Shown: positions 5,767 to 6,317 of the stretch, in pieces
Position numbering within the stretch: the stretch's first letter is position 1
How the letters are laid out: the number at the start of each line of letters is the position of its first letter
NCBI GenBank assembly: GCA_030038695.1
Contig: JASHSN010000207.1
Location: forward strand, 1 to 6,317
From: Nitrososphaeraceae archaeon
GTDB taxonomy: Archaea; Thermoproteota; Nitrososphaeria; Nitrososphaerales; Nitrososphaeraceae
Reading direction: 5' to 3'
DNA length: 6,317 nt
The notes under the pieces: generated by a model
The model's database searches: none
What the model was told of the DNA's origin: nothing
Seen by the model: the letters and a program-made list of their open reading frames with translations, nothing else
Position numbers and translations under genes: made by a program

Positions 5767-5778
5767 ATACTGAAGATT
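5767..5778 (+). repeat. 12-bp motif ATACTGAAGATT, copy 3, inside the transposase remnant
   Basis: The third exact copy lies within the first transposase frame, where it encodes part of EHTEDYE. With copy 2 it forms an inverted pair 126 bp apart. Its coding position argues against a purely regulatory meaning of the motif. Confidence 0.35.
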
Positions 5779-5833
5779 ATGAGAAAAAGAAGAAAATTGT
5801 AGATAATTACAAGAAGGTATCTGCGGCACTTTT

Positions 5834-5839
5834 AAAAAA
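5834..5839 (+). other. A6 run at the transposase frame change
   Basis: TTTTAAAAAAG marks the junction between the two transposase frames. The downstream frame is closed upstream by the TAA at 5833-5835 and the first frame ends at the TGA at 5856-5858, so the switch must occur between them. Losing one A here joins them cleanly. This may be a decay mutation or transcriptional slippage. Confidence 0.4.
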
Positions 5840-6317
5840 GAATTATATTAGGATTTGAAGACGAGACATGGCTAAACCTTCAGCCATACATAACCAATGC
5901 ATACATGATGAAAGGAGAACAACAGAAGATATTTCGTAGAGGTTCAAACGAAAAGATAAATGCATTCATCACCCTTCTTTATCCTTCAAATGACATAAAA
6001 TTCAAAATAACTAAATCTAGAACAAGTATTGATTTCATAGATCATCTTAGGAGCATAAGTAGGTATGTCAAAAAGAATAAGATAAAACGATTCATTTTAG
6101 TAACAGATAATGCAACATTTCATGTAAGCAGAAAGACTAAACAATTCATAGAAAACCAATTGCACTGGTTGACTGCTGTAATATTTCTGCCAAAGCGTTC
6201 ACCGAATCTAAACCCAGTAGAGACAAGAATAAACAGAAATTTGAAGAAGGATGTATGTGCAAACTACAACTATGGAACACAAGATAATTTGATATCCGCA
6301 GTAAGAAGATATCTTAG

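Larger units (their letters stand above)
5685..6317 (+). pseudogene. IS630-family (Tc1/mariner-like) transposase, N-terminally truncated and frameshifted
   Basis: Two plus-strand frames together give an IS630-type transposase. The first (5685-5858) holds the end of the DNA-binding region, with VSPMQTWTIVHDLG typical of the family, and stops at TGA. The second is open from 5836 to the window edge and carries the catalytic core: FEDETWL (first Asp), TDNATFH (second Asp) and SPNLNPVE (Glu). All three catalytic residues are kept, with 37 residues between the second Asp and Glu, slightly more than the usual 34 or so. Joining the frames needs removal of one base in the A6 run at 5834-5839. The N-terminal helix-turn-helix region, normally about 100 residues, is missing: only 118 nt separate this frame from the NDH-2 gene. 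The copy is therefore probably inactive unless the element is unusual. The 3' end is cut by the window edge. Confidence 0.8.

Noticed and set aside
5832..5851. A_AAA_AAG as a classical -1 ribosomal slippery site joining the two transposase frames
   Set aside because: The heptamer is in the right phase, but a -1 shift there reads GAA TTA TAT and then TAG at 5849-5851. The core frame needs the opposite change, loss of one base or a +1 shift.
1..6317. CRISPR array, rRNA or phage structural genes
   Set aside because: No regularly spaced direct repeats, no rRNA-like sequence and no phage-type proteins are visible on either strand.

Overview
The window looks like a respiratory electron-transfer locus from an archaeon, most likely a member of the Nitrososphaerota (Thaumarchaeota), possibly the Nitrososphaerales. 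The grounds are AT-rich DNA, TATA-like boxes about 30-35 bp before genes that lack a Shine-Dalgarno (SD) site, several membrane-anchored blue copper proteins, a DUF1404-like membrane protein and a type II NADH dehydrogenase. The lineage is inferred from gene content, not from a marker gene.

Layout. Positions 1-181 hold a GC-richer, edge-truncated minus-strand reading frame of unknown function. Positions 215-3173 are a minus-strand cluster. In transcription order it contains a membrane-anchored cupredoxin with rusticyanin/sulfocyanin-type ligand spacing (2478-3173), a CuA-containing cytochrome c oxidase subunit II (1820-2476, 1 nt downstream), an unrecognised polytopic membrane protein with an internal duplication (954-1670) and a His-rich six-helix DUF1404-like protein resembling CtaG-type copper factors (215-922). 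A second membrane-anchored cupredoxin with plastocyanin/halocyanin-type spacing (3309-3749, plus strand) is divergent from this cluster across a 135-bp promoter region. Positions 3750-4192 hold no confident gene, only a doubtful 63-aa frame and a short minus-strand fragment. A complete type II NADH dehydrogenase (NDH-2) lies at 4193-5566 on the minus strand. From 5685 to the right edge is an IS630-family transposase that lacks its N-terminal region, is frameshifted at an A6 run and runs off the window.

How the genes fit together (inference): NDH-2 would pass electrons from NADH into the quinone pool. The two blue copper proteins could carry electrons on the outer face of the membrane towards the CuA subunit of a terminal oxidase. 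The DUF1404-like protein may help load copper. No oxidase subunit I lies in the window, so the CuA protein must pair with a catalytic subunit encoded elsewhere or serve another acceptor. The least explained features are the duplicated membrane protein, a CPGC pair in the first cupredoxin, and a 12-bp motif found in the same orientation upstream of both the plus-strand cupredoxin and NDH-2, with a third copy inside the transposase remnant.
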